Assembly: GCF_028769735.1 (NCBI RefSeq)
Contig: NC_088171.1
Location: 82,822,716-82,886,715, forward strand
Source: Zonotrichia leucophrys gambelii
Lineage: Eukaryota > Chordata > Aves > Passeriformes > Passerellidae
DNA length: 64,000 nt
Reading direction: 5' to 3'
A model generated the notes under the pieces. The model saw nothing but the letters and a program-made list of their open reading frames with translations, was not told the DNA's origin and searched no databases. Positions 34,047 to 45,645 of the stretch are shown here, in pieces. A program made the position numbers and the translations under genes. Within the stretch, counting starts at the first letter, position 1, and every line of letters starts with the position of its first letter.

Positions 34047-34889
34047 TTAGTAAGTCAGCTTTCATTTTTTAAAATAGACTTTTACACTAGATGAGGATCA
34101 GGAATTAAAGTTCCAAGCGAAAATAAAGTAAGTCAGTACTCAGGTGTTTAGTTTCAGAAAACTGCAACATTAAAAGAAAAACCAACTTAGAGGAAGAGCT
34201 ATACTAGAGAGCTTTTGTGATATAGCTGGTAAGTTAATTTACTGGTGTTTCATCCAGGTCTAGGCATTGCTGGTCTGCTGTACTCCAGTGTGCTACTGGC
34301 TGTACATTGCTTTTTTCAATTGAGCTTTTACTCCAGCTGTAAATTTGTGATGACTCTCTTAAATGTTCTCTCTTGTGAGTTTCCCTTTGCCAGGAATTGT
34401 ATTGCAAAACAAAATTGTAGATGAGTTTGCTGATATAGTAGTGTTAATTTTTACTCTTCACTGTGGTGTGTGCAGCTCTTCCTCATCCTTGATTTGCTGG
34501 GTGCCATATTCCTGTGTGCTTATTGCTCACCATGTCCTAACTCACCCACTTCCTGCTTTGTGCCCTTCCAGTTGCTTGGGAAAGGACCATCTTCCTCTGA
34601 TCATCTGTGCTTATAACCTCTCAGGAGCTGGTAGATATATATATTTTTTTATGTGCCTTTAATACTTCATTCAAAGCTCTCCTGGCTTTCTGGAAACACA
34701 GGTTTGCTGGCCGTGGCCTTGTCCTTGAGCTGCCTTTTGGAAATGGCTGAGTTTAACTGTGGTGGTTTTTAAAATGCACATTTCAGATAATGGTAGAAAG
34801 AAAAAGGCAGCAAGATGAGTAATTCTGTGCCTTGGAAAGCTTCCCAGTAGGAATATGATCATTTTTAGCAGTGTCTTTTCTGTTTGCAG

Positions 34890-34992
34890 ATACATCGATC
34901 AAGGCCGCAACCCTCAGCTTTACACTAAAGAGTGTCTGGAGCGAGCTTTGGCTAAAAATGAGCAGGTGAAAGGGAAAATTGACACTATGAAG
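34890..34992 (+). CDS. MED10: MED10 coding exon 3
   Basis: Acceptor TCTGTTTGCAG precedes it and donor GTAAAC follows. The first base completes Glu 69; then YIDQGRNPQLYTKECLERAL and AKNEQVKGKIDTMK, residues 70-103. The DQGRNPQLYTKE segment is the most conserved stretch of the family. The exon ends in phase 0. Intron 2, about 1.3 kb, and intron 3, about 1.1 kb, carry no other gene. Confidence 0.97.
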
Positions 34993-36080
34993 GTAAACCA
35001 GAATTAATGGAAGTGTAATGCAACAATGTATTTGATAAGTTTTTACTTTCCTGTAAACATTCCTGGGTATGTTTCACTTGTGCAGTTATTAACTTCTGTT
35101 ATTATGTCATTTGTTGTACAAATTGCTCTGCATCCCTGTATCTTAATTGTTGCTGATACCCCCTGTTCAGGAAAGGAAACCTGTAGTTTATCCCACAGTA
35201 GGGGATGCAACTTTCACTGTGATTTTATATTGATTAAAGCTATATGTAACAGTAGGGCTGTTTTACTTGGGTTTTTTGCTGGTGTGGAATTTTGCTGTGT
35301 GCAAATTTAAAAATAAGCAAAACAGAACGGGTATTTTTCAGGTCTGGAATGGATAGTAGAGGCTTAAAATGTCAAATATGCTCTATAATCATCAGCCAGT
35401 CTTTATAAAATTTGTGAAAATACATCCCAGTGCTTAGGGGTTTCTTAATTTGTGCTTTCATTTAGTGTGAACCTAAGCATTCTGTGATACTGTTTAACTC
35501 CTGGAACTACTGCAGAAAAATCACAGTCAGAAAAGGAAGTTTAGTGAGTTCTGAGAATGTTCTTTGGCTGAACTTAGTGTGGAGGATGACAAGTTGTACT
35601 GCAGAATGTAGACATATGGAGATCAGTCCTGAGCTTTTTCTTTTCTCTGTGCTTGTGAAATTATGTACTTGTAAGGCAGGTGTGAGTTGCTTTTTGAAGG
35701 TGGAGTGGATTCCATATCAAATCAAGAGGACATGTCCTTAACCAGCTTTCCTTAACAAGGTCAGGCAGATATGGGTGCACCAGAGTTCACTAGAGAGGTC
35801 CAACTGCTTTGTATTTCTTAGGAGAAAATGCAGGTGAATTTCTGGGAATTCACAGACATGTATGTTTGCCTCATGCATTCCTCGTGGATTTCACTTGGGC
35901 ATTTTATGTGCATTTTGAAAATACAATTTTCTTTGTTTGTGTGGTTTTGGGGATTTTTGGGTACTTCAGTTCACTGAGAGGTATGTTGAGTACAAACATA
36001 TCTGTTCATTGGGTAATGCTTGATGAAATCTAAATAAATTGTCCAGTGATGTATATACATTTATTTTTTTCTCTTTCCAG

Positions 36081-36176
36081 AAATTTAAAAGCCTGTTAAT
36101 TCAAGAACTGACAAAGGTGTTCCCAGAAGATATGGCAAAGTACAAAGCTATTAGAGGAGAAGATCCTCCTCCTTAA
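36081..36176 (+). CDS. MED10: MED10 coding exon 4 with stop
   Basis: Acceptor TTTTTCTCTTTCCAG precedes it. The exon encodes KFKSLLIQELTKVFPEDMAK, then YKAIRGEDPPP and a TAA stop at 36,174-36,176, residues 104-134. The C-terminal tail is one residue shorter than the human one as I recall it, a normal variation outside the helical core. Confidence 0.96.
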   Translation, partial: KFKSLLIQELTKVFPEDMAKYKAIRGEDPPP

Positions 36177-36994
36177 GTTGGCCTTTGATAGCTCTAAAAA
36201 TGTCTCATAAACTGACACCATGTTATAAAAACATTGATTGGAGAGAGAGAGAATCTAAGCCCTCCTAACAACTGTACTAAAAATGGCAGTGGTGACTGTA
36301 AAGGAGCTTGATGATTGTTCATGGTTCTGGTCTGAAGCTGCTGAATCTTTCTGAAGACTTCTGCTCAGTGATTGTGGTTGAAACTTCCTATGGTAATCTG
36401 CTTTTCTTTCCTGGAGGATTTGAGAAATGTAATTGGTTACAGGTCATCAATGCAGAGCATTTCCCACAAAGTGCATTTCCATAGCAGAAAAACAGGTTGG
36501 TTTTTTTTTTTTTTCTGGAAAGTGTGCCTCAGGATTGTGGGCTCATCTGTTTCTTAAGAGAAATACATTTATTACACTTGATTATTTTTCATTTGTAAAC
36601 TTTGGGTTTTTTTTACTGCAGTAAGAACAGTTGACTGCTTTTGTATTGCCAAATTCTACTGAGCAGGAGCCTGTCAAGGGCTGCGGTTCTCATGTGTCAT
36701 AATTAGTTGCAGCCAGGAAAACCTTCAGATCTTTTGTTCTGGGAGCTGCAGTGCAGATAGCTAAGGATATAAAACGTGAGCATACCTGGGGACTAGCTCC
36801 TCTACAACTTCGATATTTTGTACAGTATTTAATGTAAGCTTTTGTTTATTCATTTTCTGCAAGCAGGTTGTTGAATAAAAATTTGAGAAAATCTGAATCC
36901 TGACATTTTTCTTTTGTACGCTTCTCTTTGGAGTGTGAACTGAAAGCTGTGGAAAAAATAGCATATTCTTCAGTTCCACACTGATAGAAATAAA
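36177..36994 (+). other. MED10: MED10 3' untranslated region with poly(A) signals
   Basis: Two canonical AATAAA signals follow the stop codon, at 36,874-36,879 and 36,989-36,994, the second followed by GTGTATC-type GU-rich sequence. The expected 3' UTR is therefore about 0.7-0.85 kb with possible alternative ends. A T14 run lies at about 36,501-36,514. The UTR has no repeat family and no coding frame of note. Confidence 0.75.
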
Positions 36995-38144
36995 ATGTGT
37001 ATCAAGACTTGGCTCTTAAAATTTTACATCTGAAGGTGATGTCAGCTTGGCTTATTTGGTTTTATGATGAAAACCTCCATTTTAGTACCTGAAACAGGAG
37101 ATTTTGGGGATCAGCAATTGTCACCTGAAGTCCTGGTTAGCTGTGAGCTCATCTATGGGATCTGTAACTGTTCATACATGAGGGAGCCCCAGTTTGGAAC
37201 AGGATGGTGGCTCCTCACCCAGGGATCAGAGGCTTGTGGGATAGATTGGGTTTGCAGTGGCAGCAAGAGGAGCCCTTTTAGTCTTGGGTATTTGTGAAGC
37301 TGGAGCCCTTTGTGCTTTTATGTTTGTTCTCCCAGATCTATCTTGACTTTTTGCATCAGCAAATTATTTTATTGCTTTAGCTTTCTTCTGGTTGCCAAAT
37401 GGAGTGGTTTTGGGTAGGAGCTCCAAGACAGCACTATGTGCATGTGCTGGCCTGCCTACTTCGCTAAGACTTAGCAGGGATTTAGGCATGTTTGGAATTA
37501 CTGGTGGCATAGTTTGCGCACTCGAAGCACTCTGTGCTCAGTTACCTGCCTGAGGCACAGCCCATCCGAGATGCCGGGTGCCACCAGACTTTAACACAGC
37601 CAGAGGAAAAACAAAACCAAAACTAGGTGTTCCTTTTAAACTTGGTTACCTACCAGTCTAGGTTAATTGAGTTGCTGCCTAATATTACCCTGCCATGCAC
37701 GCTTGCTTTTTCTTGTATTTGTTCCACCTCTAATCACTTTCACCTTCACAATTTGACTGTATGAACTTCGAAAAGTGACAAGGAGAAGGTGCTCCATGTT
37801 TGTGTTTGGCTCAGCCTGGATGCTCTGGATCCCTAGGAGCTGTTGGAGCAAGGTTTGTGACTGCCAAGTGGGATGTATATAGGACACAGGTAAAAAGGAT
37901 TTTTTGTGTGTGTATAATGTAGTTGGAAAAGGAGCTTAAGAGCAAAATTGTTGACAGCAGGCAGGGGAAACGGTATTTAAATGATAGTTGAGAGAACATT
38001 TAGGAGGCAAGAGGCCTGTAGATACTGGTCTGGGTGCTGGAGTATTCTGTCCCCTAGCACTGACACCAGCTTGTGTGTCAGATTTGCTGGAGTAGGACTC
38101 TTTTAAAGACTGGTGTTCCCAGAAGTCTTACTTATACCTCATGG
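36995..38144. other. Intergenic DNA downstream of MED10
   Basis: No gene or repeat recognised. From here to the right edge no coding exon was found, matching the gene-poor side of MED10 in human. Confidence 0.6.
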
Positions 38145-38395
38145 ATTCATAGAGCCACAGAATAATTTCCACTGGAAGGGATCTTAAAGGTTACCTAGTT
38201 TAAACTCCCCTGCCATGAGGAAGTTGCTCAAAGCCCTCTCCAACCTGGCCTTGAGCACTTCCAGACATGGGCATGCACAGCTGAGAAGGACAACCCATTT
38301 TAGTGTTTCACCACCCTCACAGTGAAGAATTTCTTCCTAATACCTCACCCTAACCTGCCCACTTTCAGTTTGAAGCCACCACCCCTTGTCCTGGG
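38145..38395 (-). mobile_element. CR1 LINE 3' fragment
   Basis: About 250 bp antisense CR1: ATTCATAGAGCCACAGAATAA, TGGAAGGGATCTTAAAGGTTACC, CTCCCCTGCCATGAGG, GTTGCTCAAAGCCCTCTCC, CTGGCCTTGAGCACTTCCAG, CACCACCCTCACAGTGAAGAATTTCTTCC and TTTCAGTTTGAAGCC. A stretch of about 25 bp expected after CCATGAGG is missing, a small internal deletion. Confidence 0.93.
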
Positions 38396-41300
38396 ATCAG
38401 CTTGGATTTAGAGGGCAGTGAGGGATGAACAGCTCCACAGCCCAGAGGCCCTGAAAATGTGTGAAATGTCTGCTCTGTAAGTGCATTGATCTGTTGTTGT
38501 CATTAGTTAATGAATTAAGTGCCCAAGGCTGGCCACAGTGACGATGGCTACCCCCATAACATTGACACCCATGCCTGCTGATGAGAAGAAGGTTTCAGGC
38601 TTCCCCAGCTCAGAAAGGTCATTTACAGCCAAAGTGTGGATCATATGCTTTCCCTGGATATCTAGGTAGTTGCGGTAAACATGATGACTGAGTTAGTTAC
38701 TGGAGATGGAGGATTAGGGTATAACATTAGGTCACATCATCACAAAATCTCAGCTGCCTGTGTTTTGTGAGAAATCTATGAAAACTTTTTTCTTGGGCAG
38801 TGGATATATACATTGGGAATAAAAATAAATTTTAAAAACCACCAATAAACAAACCCAGAAAAACTCTCAGTTAAATTATCAGGTTTCATGATAATTTCAT
38901 GTTTTCTGCTCAGCTTCTGTTCTAACTTTCGATACTTTTTTATTCTATTATTTTATGCTTGCTTGGCATACAATTTCTGGGCTAGCAATTCAAAATATTG
39001 CTATTGCTGCAACTGTTCATATTTAGCATAATATTGAAGAGAGGTAACTCTTGTAAATTATATTTGCTTCAGACAAGAAAAGGTGGCCAGAATGAGTGTA
39101 TATGAGTTAATAATGTAGAATGAGAATTGGTAGAAACAATGGTGCTTTCCATTTCCAGTTGCAGAAGGAACAGGAAAAACCTAATTTTTCTCATTTGTTA
39201 ATTGGTTCTCTGAAAAGCAGCACATGTCTGAATTATCCTGATGTCTGCTTTGTTTGATGCTAACCTTCAAGGCATTTGGTGAAGGAGACTGTTACATCTC
39301 TTTCCCACTCTCTTACCTACATGGTTTGGGGATGAGATGGAATTGTTTTAGGGATAACATTAAAACAACATCAGCCGGGCAGCAAAGCTTCTAAAACAGA
39401 TTTTTGTTGGCCTTTAATTATCTCAAAGGAAAGTTTTAAGCCATTCAGGTTTCAAGTGCATCCTTGAATTTTTAGTAAGATTAATAAGATTTTGGAAATA
39501 AAACTGAGTATGTAATTACAGGTAATTATTTTTTTGACAATTATCTTTATAACATACATTGTGAGATAGAAGATGCTGGATAATGGTGCTCAGTACACAG
39601 TTCTTTAAAATGGAGTGTGCGCTCCTCTACTCTGTTTAGGATAAAGTCAGTGTAAAATTCTTTTGCTCAGGCAGAGAAAGAAATGGATCAAGAAGATAAT
39701 AAGGATTTTCCTGCAACCTGTTAAGGCTCAGCATCCTCTCTGTCCCTTTTTTTACTGGAAGGAGAAACAATTGAGTGCCCAGCCTTCTGTCCTTGAAACA
39801 TTTTTTGCTTAAACCTCCTTGTGAAGAACAAGTAATGAGGAGCTATGCAATCTGACAGAGACAGACATAGATGCTACAGGAGCTGGATGCTGCTCAGCTG
39901 TTGGTTTATCCAACCTATAGCTCTTGTTAATTTGTTTTTTTTTTCATGCAGATCAAGGCACTGTCATTGTTAGCCAGTTCTCAGCGTAAGATGAATCACC
40001 AGTGTCCCTGAGACAATCTGTTTCTCTAATACCACTCAGAAAAGTCTCTTCATGGCAAAAAAAGTCATCCTAGGCAGAGCAGTTTGGGTTTCTGTGGTTG
40101 ACCTTTCTAATTTGGTTGGATGAACTGCTAAGTGGTGGGAATGGTTTGACAATTTCCCAGATATTTCATATTGTGATGTTTTTATAAATTGCTTTCTTGA
40201 TGGCTGCAGTTCCTAAGTGATTGAAAGTGCTTGTTGTGTGAATCTAACAGTTACCCCAGGTACTCTATAATCTCATCTCTGATCACAGAAATAGAGCAGA
40301 TAAACCGTGCAATCCACTTCTTTTTGCCCTAAGTGATCTTTGAGATTTTAACTAGGTCACTTAGAAACTACTCACTGAACTTGTAGTTTTCCTGAAACCT
40401 TGCTAAATAAATGTATTTAAAAGGTGAATTCTATAAACAGAGACTTAAAAACCTGTAAGAAGTGTTCCAAACACTCAGTTTAACAGCAAGTTCATAATAG
40501 AGAAATATCCCTGCCAAGAATATTTCTGGATACTCATGTTTCAACACAAAGTCATTTCTTACTCTACCATGATTAATAGCTGCAGCGCTTCTGGGCAAGT
40601 GCCAGATGTCCTTCCAGCTCTGCAGAGCAGAGAGCCAAGGTGACACGAATATCTGCCCTGCTCTGAGAAAACTCTGCTTGCTGCATGTATTTCAATTACT
40701 TCCATATGCTTAAGATCCTTCTGTATATTTTCTTAATTAAAGTAATGGAGAAGTGAGCACACAATAAAGGATACTTCTGTAACAACTCTTGCAATTATCT
40801 TGAGTCAGGAATCTGTATTTTCTGTATTGTGACATATTTCATACTGAGAACTAGATTGTATTTAGTCTCAACAAGATGTAATGCAGACAGTAAAAATGAA
40901 ACATCTTTCTGCACAGTATGAAAATTTCCAAAACAATTCTTTCTCCTCTCTTGGAAGAAAAGTCCCTCCATGTGCTAAGTAATGACACTTAAAATTTCTT
41001 TTCCTACAGGCCTGACCTGAATCTACTTCACTTGCTGTTTGCAATTTCATAACATTAGGCAAATTTTTTCCAAATATTCCTCAAAGGAAGACAAAGCTGC
41101 TTTTATATATAATCTGGGAAAAGGTACTTCAAATTAGTATCATGCTGCATTATTTAACAAGTTACTTGGGTAATATTTATATAATTTCTGCAGCAAAAAA
41201 ACCAACATGCTAATGGTTGACATTCATAAACTTTTATTTGGAGTGTTACTAGGGTTTCAAAATTCTTGTGTCTATATAAATGTAATGGCATATACCAAGC

Positions 41301-42436
41301 CACTTCTGTACCATCATGGAAATTTTCAGTCCTTGTCAGTAAACAAACAGAAACTTGTGATTGTCTCTGAAATCACTGGTAGGTCCCATTTTTGTAGAGA
41401 AAATATTTTATTCTGAGTCACCTTAGAAACACCCTGCTAAAGTAAGAGATTTTCAGTTAAATATATGAGAAATTCCATTTTCAAGCTTATTTATTTTAAA
41501 GTATTACTACCTTTTCAATAATAGACTATTACCTAATATTTTATTACATTTGACCTATACTTTTTTGAGACATTGTCTGATTTGGTCAAAGCATAAGACC
41601 CAAGAAGTTCCAGCAGATAAAAATGGCTTTGAATAGATCTCTGATCAAACACCAGATGTCACTCGGTCTAAGATTATTTAATAAAATTTACAGTCATCAC
41701 TTATTAGGTTACCATACTTAAATGAATAATTGAATAGGCATCTGCTACTCAATAAAACAAAAGATGGATTCAGTGATACAGCACATCCTGTTTAAGAGAA
41801 ATGTGTGAAAGAAACCCAACAACATTTCTTCTTTCAGAGAACTTAGGCATAAAGGATGTGACATTGCTTTTCACCCAGCCTGGGAATTTCTCCTCTTATG
41901 CAGCACACTGCAGAAGGCACATAGCTTCACAGGTACACTGTTTCCTTGGAGAGACTTTCTGCTTTTATATAAATGGACTTCCTAAAGTTGCTCTGCAGAT
42001 GACACATAATCTCTGTCATCTCTAGAGGCTGATACTCATCATTGCAGAGCATTATGATTCCAAGAAAAGTCTAACTTGCTGCTCAGCTTAGATGCTCTAC
42101 TTAGATTTGAGTGGAAGGGAAAGAACCCCTAGGAGTACATGTTGTAACTCACTGAGAGCATGGTGAAAGCAAAAGAAAGAAGTAATTTCCTCTTTTTTTG
42201 TCTCATATTTTTGGCTTCAAAATTTATCATAGAATCAGTTATAAAGCTTGCCATGCAAATATTGGTGTTGCTGTTACCTTATATCATTATCTGAGGAGCA
42301 CAAACAGCCTAAGGAAACATCACAGGCATGTGAAGAGAGGATTTGCAGGCAGAGAAAATTGTGCTTCAGAACAGTGTAGCAGTGCACAGCTGACTGACTG
42401 GCCATGCTTCCCTAGTCTCCACTGATTTAGGATGCA
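38396..42436. other. Intergenic DNA, nothing recognised
   Basis: AT-rich, without nameable repeats, RNA genes or supported coding frames over about 4 kb. Longest open frames are near 70 codons. Confidence 0.6.
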
Positions 42437-42551
42437 TAGATGCAGCACTTGGGGATGTGGTTTTGTGGTGAACTTAGCAGTGCTGGGTTAATGGTTGGTA
42501 TCAATGATCTTGAGGGTCTTTTCCAACCTTAACTATTCTATGATTCTGTGA
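42437..42551 (+). mobile_element. CR1 LINE 3' fragment
   Basis: Sense 3' tip of the same CR1 subfamily as the copies at 23.2 and 48.9 kb: GCACTTGGGGATGTGGTTTTGTGG, CTTAGCAGTGCTGGGTTAATGG, TGAGGGTCTTTTCCAACC, ending CTATTCTATGATTCTGTG, a clear octamer tail. Confidence 0.88.
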
Positions 42552-42554
42552 CAT

Positions 42555-42985
42555 CATCATCTTGATGTATATTACCTTTGAGCTTTATAAGTCTCAAACT
42601 TTCCTCCATGATTTTTTTGGGCTGCCCTCTGGGTGCCTTTAAACTGCAGCATCTACAAAATCTCAGAGTAAGGCATTCCACGGTTCATATTTGCATTATG
42701 TGAAGAAGTCTACTTTCATTTGTTTTGATTCAGTTATCCACCAATTTAATTCTTAGTGCTTGCATTGGAAGATGTATGGAGAACACATTTCCTCTCTTCC
42801 CTTGTGGTTGTATAGAATACTGCAATATTCCCTTCCCAATCATATTTTTTCCAGGTTTCAGGCTACTCTGTTTAGCTGTTGTGCATACAGAAACCTTTGT
42901 GTGCTTCAGATCATACTTGCCACTCTTCTCTGAACTGTTTCCAGTATTTACTTCAGTCTTTTTAAAACCTGAGATGCTCTAAGAT
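42555..42985 (-). mobile_element. Ancient CR1-type LINE 3' fragment
   Basis: Antisense and strongly diverged. It follows the 3' region of the old amniote CR1 family: GGCATTCCACGGTTCATATTTGC, ATTATGTGAAGAAGTCTACTTTCATTTG, TCCACCAATTTAATTC, ATCATATTTTTTCCAGGTTTCAGG and CTTCTCTGAACTGTTTCCAG. The young CR1 to its left inserted close to its 3' end. Confidence 0.62.
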
Positions 42986-45518
42986 TCTTTGTAAGTTATC
43001 TTGCTGAAGACCATCAGGAATCAAACAGAGCCTGTCTATGCATCTTTGATGTCTGACATTCACACGCACTGTTAGGCAGCTCCAAAAGCCCTCCCTGTAT
43101 GCATGTAAAGCCTTCCCTGCACCAAAAGCTGTGTTAGCTTATTTCTAATACATACTTTCCTTAATATATAATCTTGCATTTGCTGTTTCTCTATGATTGA
43201 AGTGTTCTTCCTTATTTCAGGATTACAAATATAGTTGGCAAGTCAAATTCCTGACCTACAAAGGTATCTGCACACACTGTATTTAGCCAGAGCCATGCCA
43301 TTTATGGCAAAGACAATGTACACAGCTTTTAAGCAAACATTTGCATAAAGTATATGTCAATTTTGATTCACATATAAAACCCTCCAGTATTTTTTCAAAG
43401 GATTTGTCAACACTGACAGAATGTTTAGAAATCCTCTTTTCTAAATGATGGCAAAGGAAAAAGACCTCAGCCCCACGTGCATTTGCTGGATCAGGTACAT
43501 GTGCTTTTTGAGAGTAAATATTAAACTGGGAGTTATGGAGACATTCTCCTTTGCACAAAGATCCTCTAGCATAAAACCATATTGTGGTGCCTAAGACCTC
43601 TTGCCACTGATATAACATTAATTTCAAAACAGCTTAATAGACTGAGTTTTAATATTGTAGCCTGTTAACTCACCCCTGTAAGCCATCTGGGAACTACATC
43701 AGATGCATTTTGAGAAGTACAGAAAAAAAGAATTTCTGTCTCAAGCTTTGGCATTTCCTTTTCTTATCTTCTTATCTGCACTCTGGGGCTGGTCAAGTAA
43801 ACACAGACACATTTAAATGAATATGTAAAAGTTCAAACTATCATAGCCTGCAGTTGTACAATCATTTAAACAGCCACAGACACATGTTAGCGATTATGTG
43901 TAAACAGATATAAAAATGGTATTTAAATATACAGGTATGCACTGGAATTGTGCATCTGTCAGGTTGTAATGATCCCACACCACACTGTGCATATCATACA
44001 GTACTGACATTTTCTCATGTAAAAATCCAGGAGTCCTTTTTTAACTATAATTCTATATTCTCTACTAACTTATATTTTTCTAAGTGACTGTATGTACTAT
44101 GTGTAGTAGTATTGAACATTCTCCAGGAAGCCATGGCCATATTGCAGCTCCATGAGCTGTAACAGCTGCTTTATTTACTCAGTGCTTTAGCAATTTCATA
44201 CAGATTAAAGCCCCAGCACAAGAGAGCTATTAAAAATTGAAAGGAATTAGGGCAATTTTCCTGGTCTGTTTTCTCTAAGTGATCTGGTAAACTGCAGAGC
44301 TAGAAAACTGCAGAACAATTTCCACACAATTTTGCCCAGTTGTCAGTAGAATAAGAGGGGGTTGAAGTGGGTCCTAATAATCAAATACATGGTTAATGGG
44401 ATATGTATTCCCTTCAAAGAAGGCAACCTGAAGACTCATCAATAATTATAAATTGCTGCAAATTATTGAAGCTGGTTTGTCTCCTGGGAATAGCAACAGA
44501 AAAAAGTATTGCAGAGGCAGCAGTATTTGGGGAGATGTGATGATGAGGCAAAAGGCTATTCTGGTCCATTTTTATAGTAGCTGTCTTTGCAACAGTCCTG
44601 AGGCAGCCCTAGTAAGGGCAGGATGAGCGATTTAGATTTGCCTGAGGAATAGACAATATTCTCCCATTATTCCATTGGTCTGAATTGACTCTGCTCACTA
44701 GAATGAAAATCTTGTTTAATTTTGCATCTTTTGCAATTACTGTGGAACCGAGGGACCCAAGGGCAGAGATTGATTTACTGCTTCTTTAGTGTTTAGGTGT
44801 ACTGACCAACAAATCGCTTGCTAATTTCAAAGGACTGATGTATTTTAAAGGAAGATGCTGTCCTATTGTTGCAGAGAGAATATGCAAAATTGACTGGATT
44901 TTTTATGCAGTTGAAGCTCTTATACAACAACAACCTTTAGTATTACTGCAACTAAGATAAAAAAAAAAGCACAAAACCAGAGTGTTACTGTAAATATTAA
45001 ACCCAGGGAATTCAAAAGAAGATAAAGGACTTAATAAAATACTTATGTATAAGGCTAGTAGAGACAAGATCATCTTACCAGCCCTACTACATTCCTGAGA
45101 AATTCTTATAATTGGAGAACATAAGGTTTCACTCAGGCATTCTTTGTCTTAGTAACAAAAGTTAAGCTAGGCTAAAATCTTTCACTAAAAAGCAGGCAGA
45201 GTCCAAAAGTAGGTTTTAGACATGATGGCTCTGATGTAAACTAAACCTTGTGACCCCCAAATTTATGAGCAAGCTCTAGCAGTTATGTGCCTGATCTGAG
45301 CTATCAAAGTGATGACTCATTGTATCCCTTGTTTTTCTCTCTGATTTTCTCTGTGACTTATCCGTGTTGCTCAAGGCAGACAGGAACAAAGCCAACACCC
45401 TAAGAGAGTAAGTTTTGTTAGTGGTGTGCTGGGAATAGTCTGTGAGGAGCAGACTGGGAATAGTGAGGGACAGAAGTCCATCCCAATGTCCTCATCAACA
45501 CCTCGGATAAATGCTATC
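42986..45518. other. Intergenic DNA, nothing recognised
   Basis: AT-rich without supported features. A 114-codon antisense open frame at 43,283-43,627 has no recognisable motif. Confidence 0.6.
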
Positions 45519-45645
45519 ATAGAATTGTTCAGATTGGAAAAAGTCTTTAATGCCATTGAGTCCAACCATTAACCCAGCACTGCCAAGTCCAACATTAAAA
45601 CACACCCTAAGTGCCGCATCTACACAGCTTTTAAAAAGCCCCAGG
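45519..45645 (-). mobile_element. CR1 LINE 3' fragment
   Basis: Antisense 3' piece: CATAGAATTGTTCAGATTGG, AGTCTTTAATGCCATTGAGTCC, ACCATTAACCCAGCACTGCC, AAGTGCCGCATCTACACAGC, TTTTAAAAAGCCCCAGGGC. It is the reverse of the subfamily at 42,437 and 48,880 and is truncated at about 125 bp. Confidence 0.88.
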
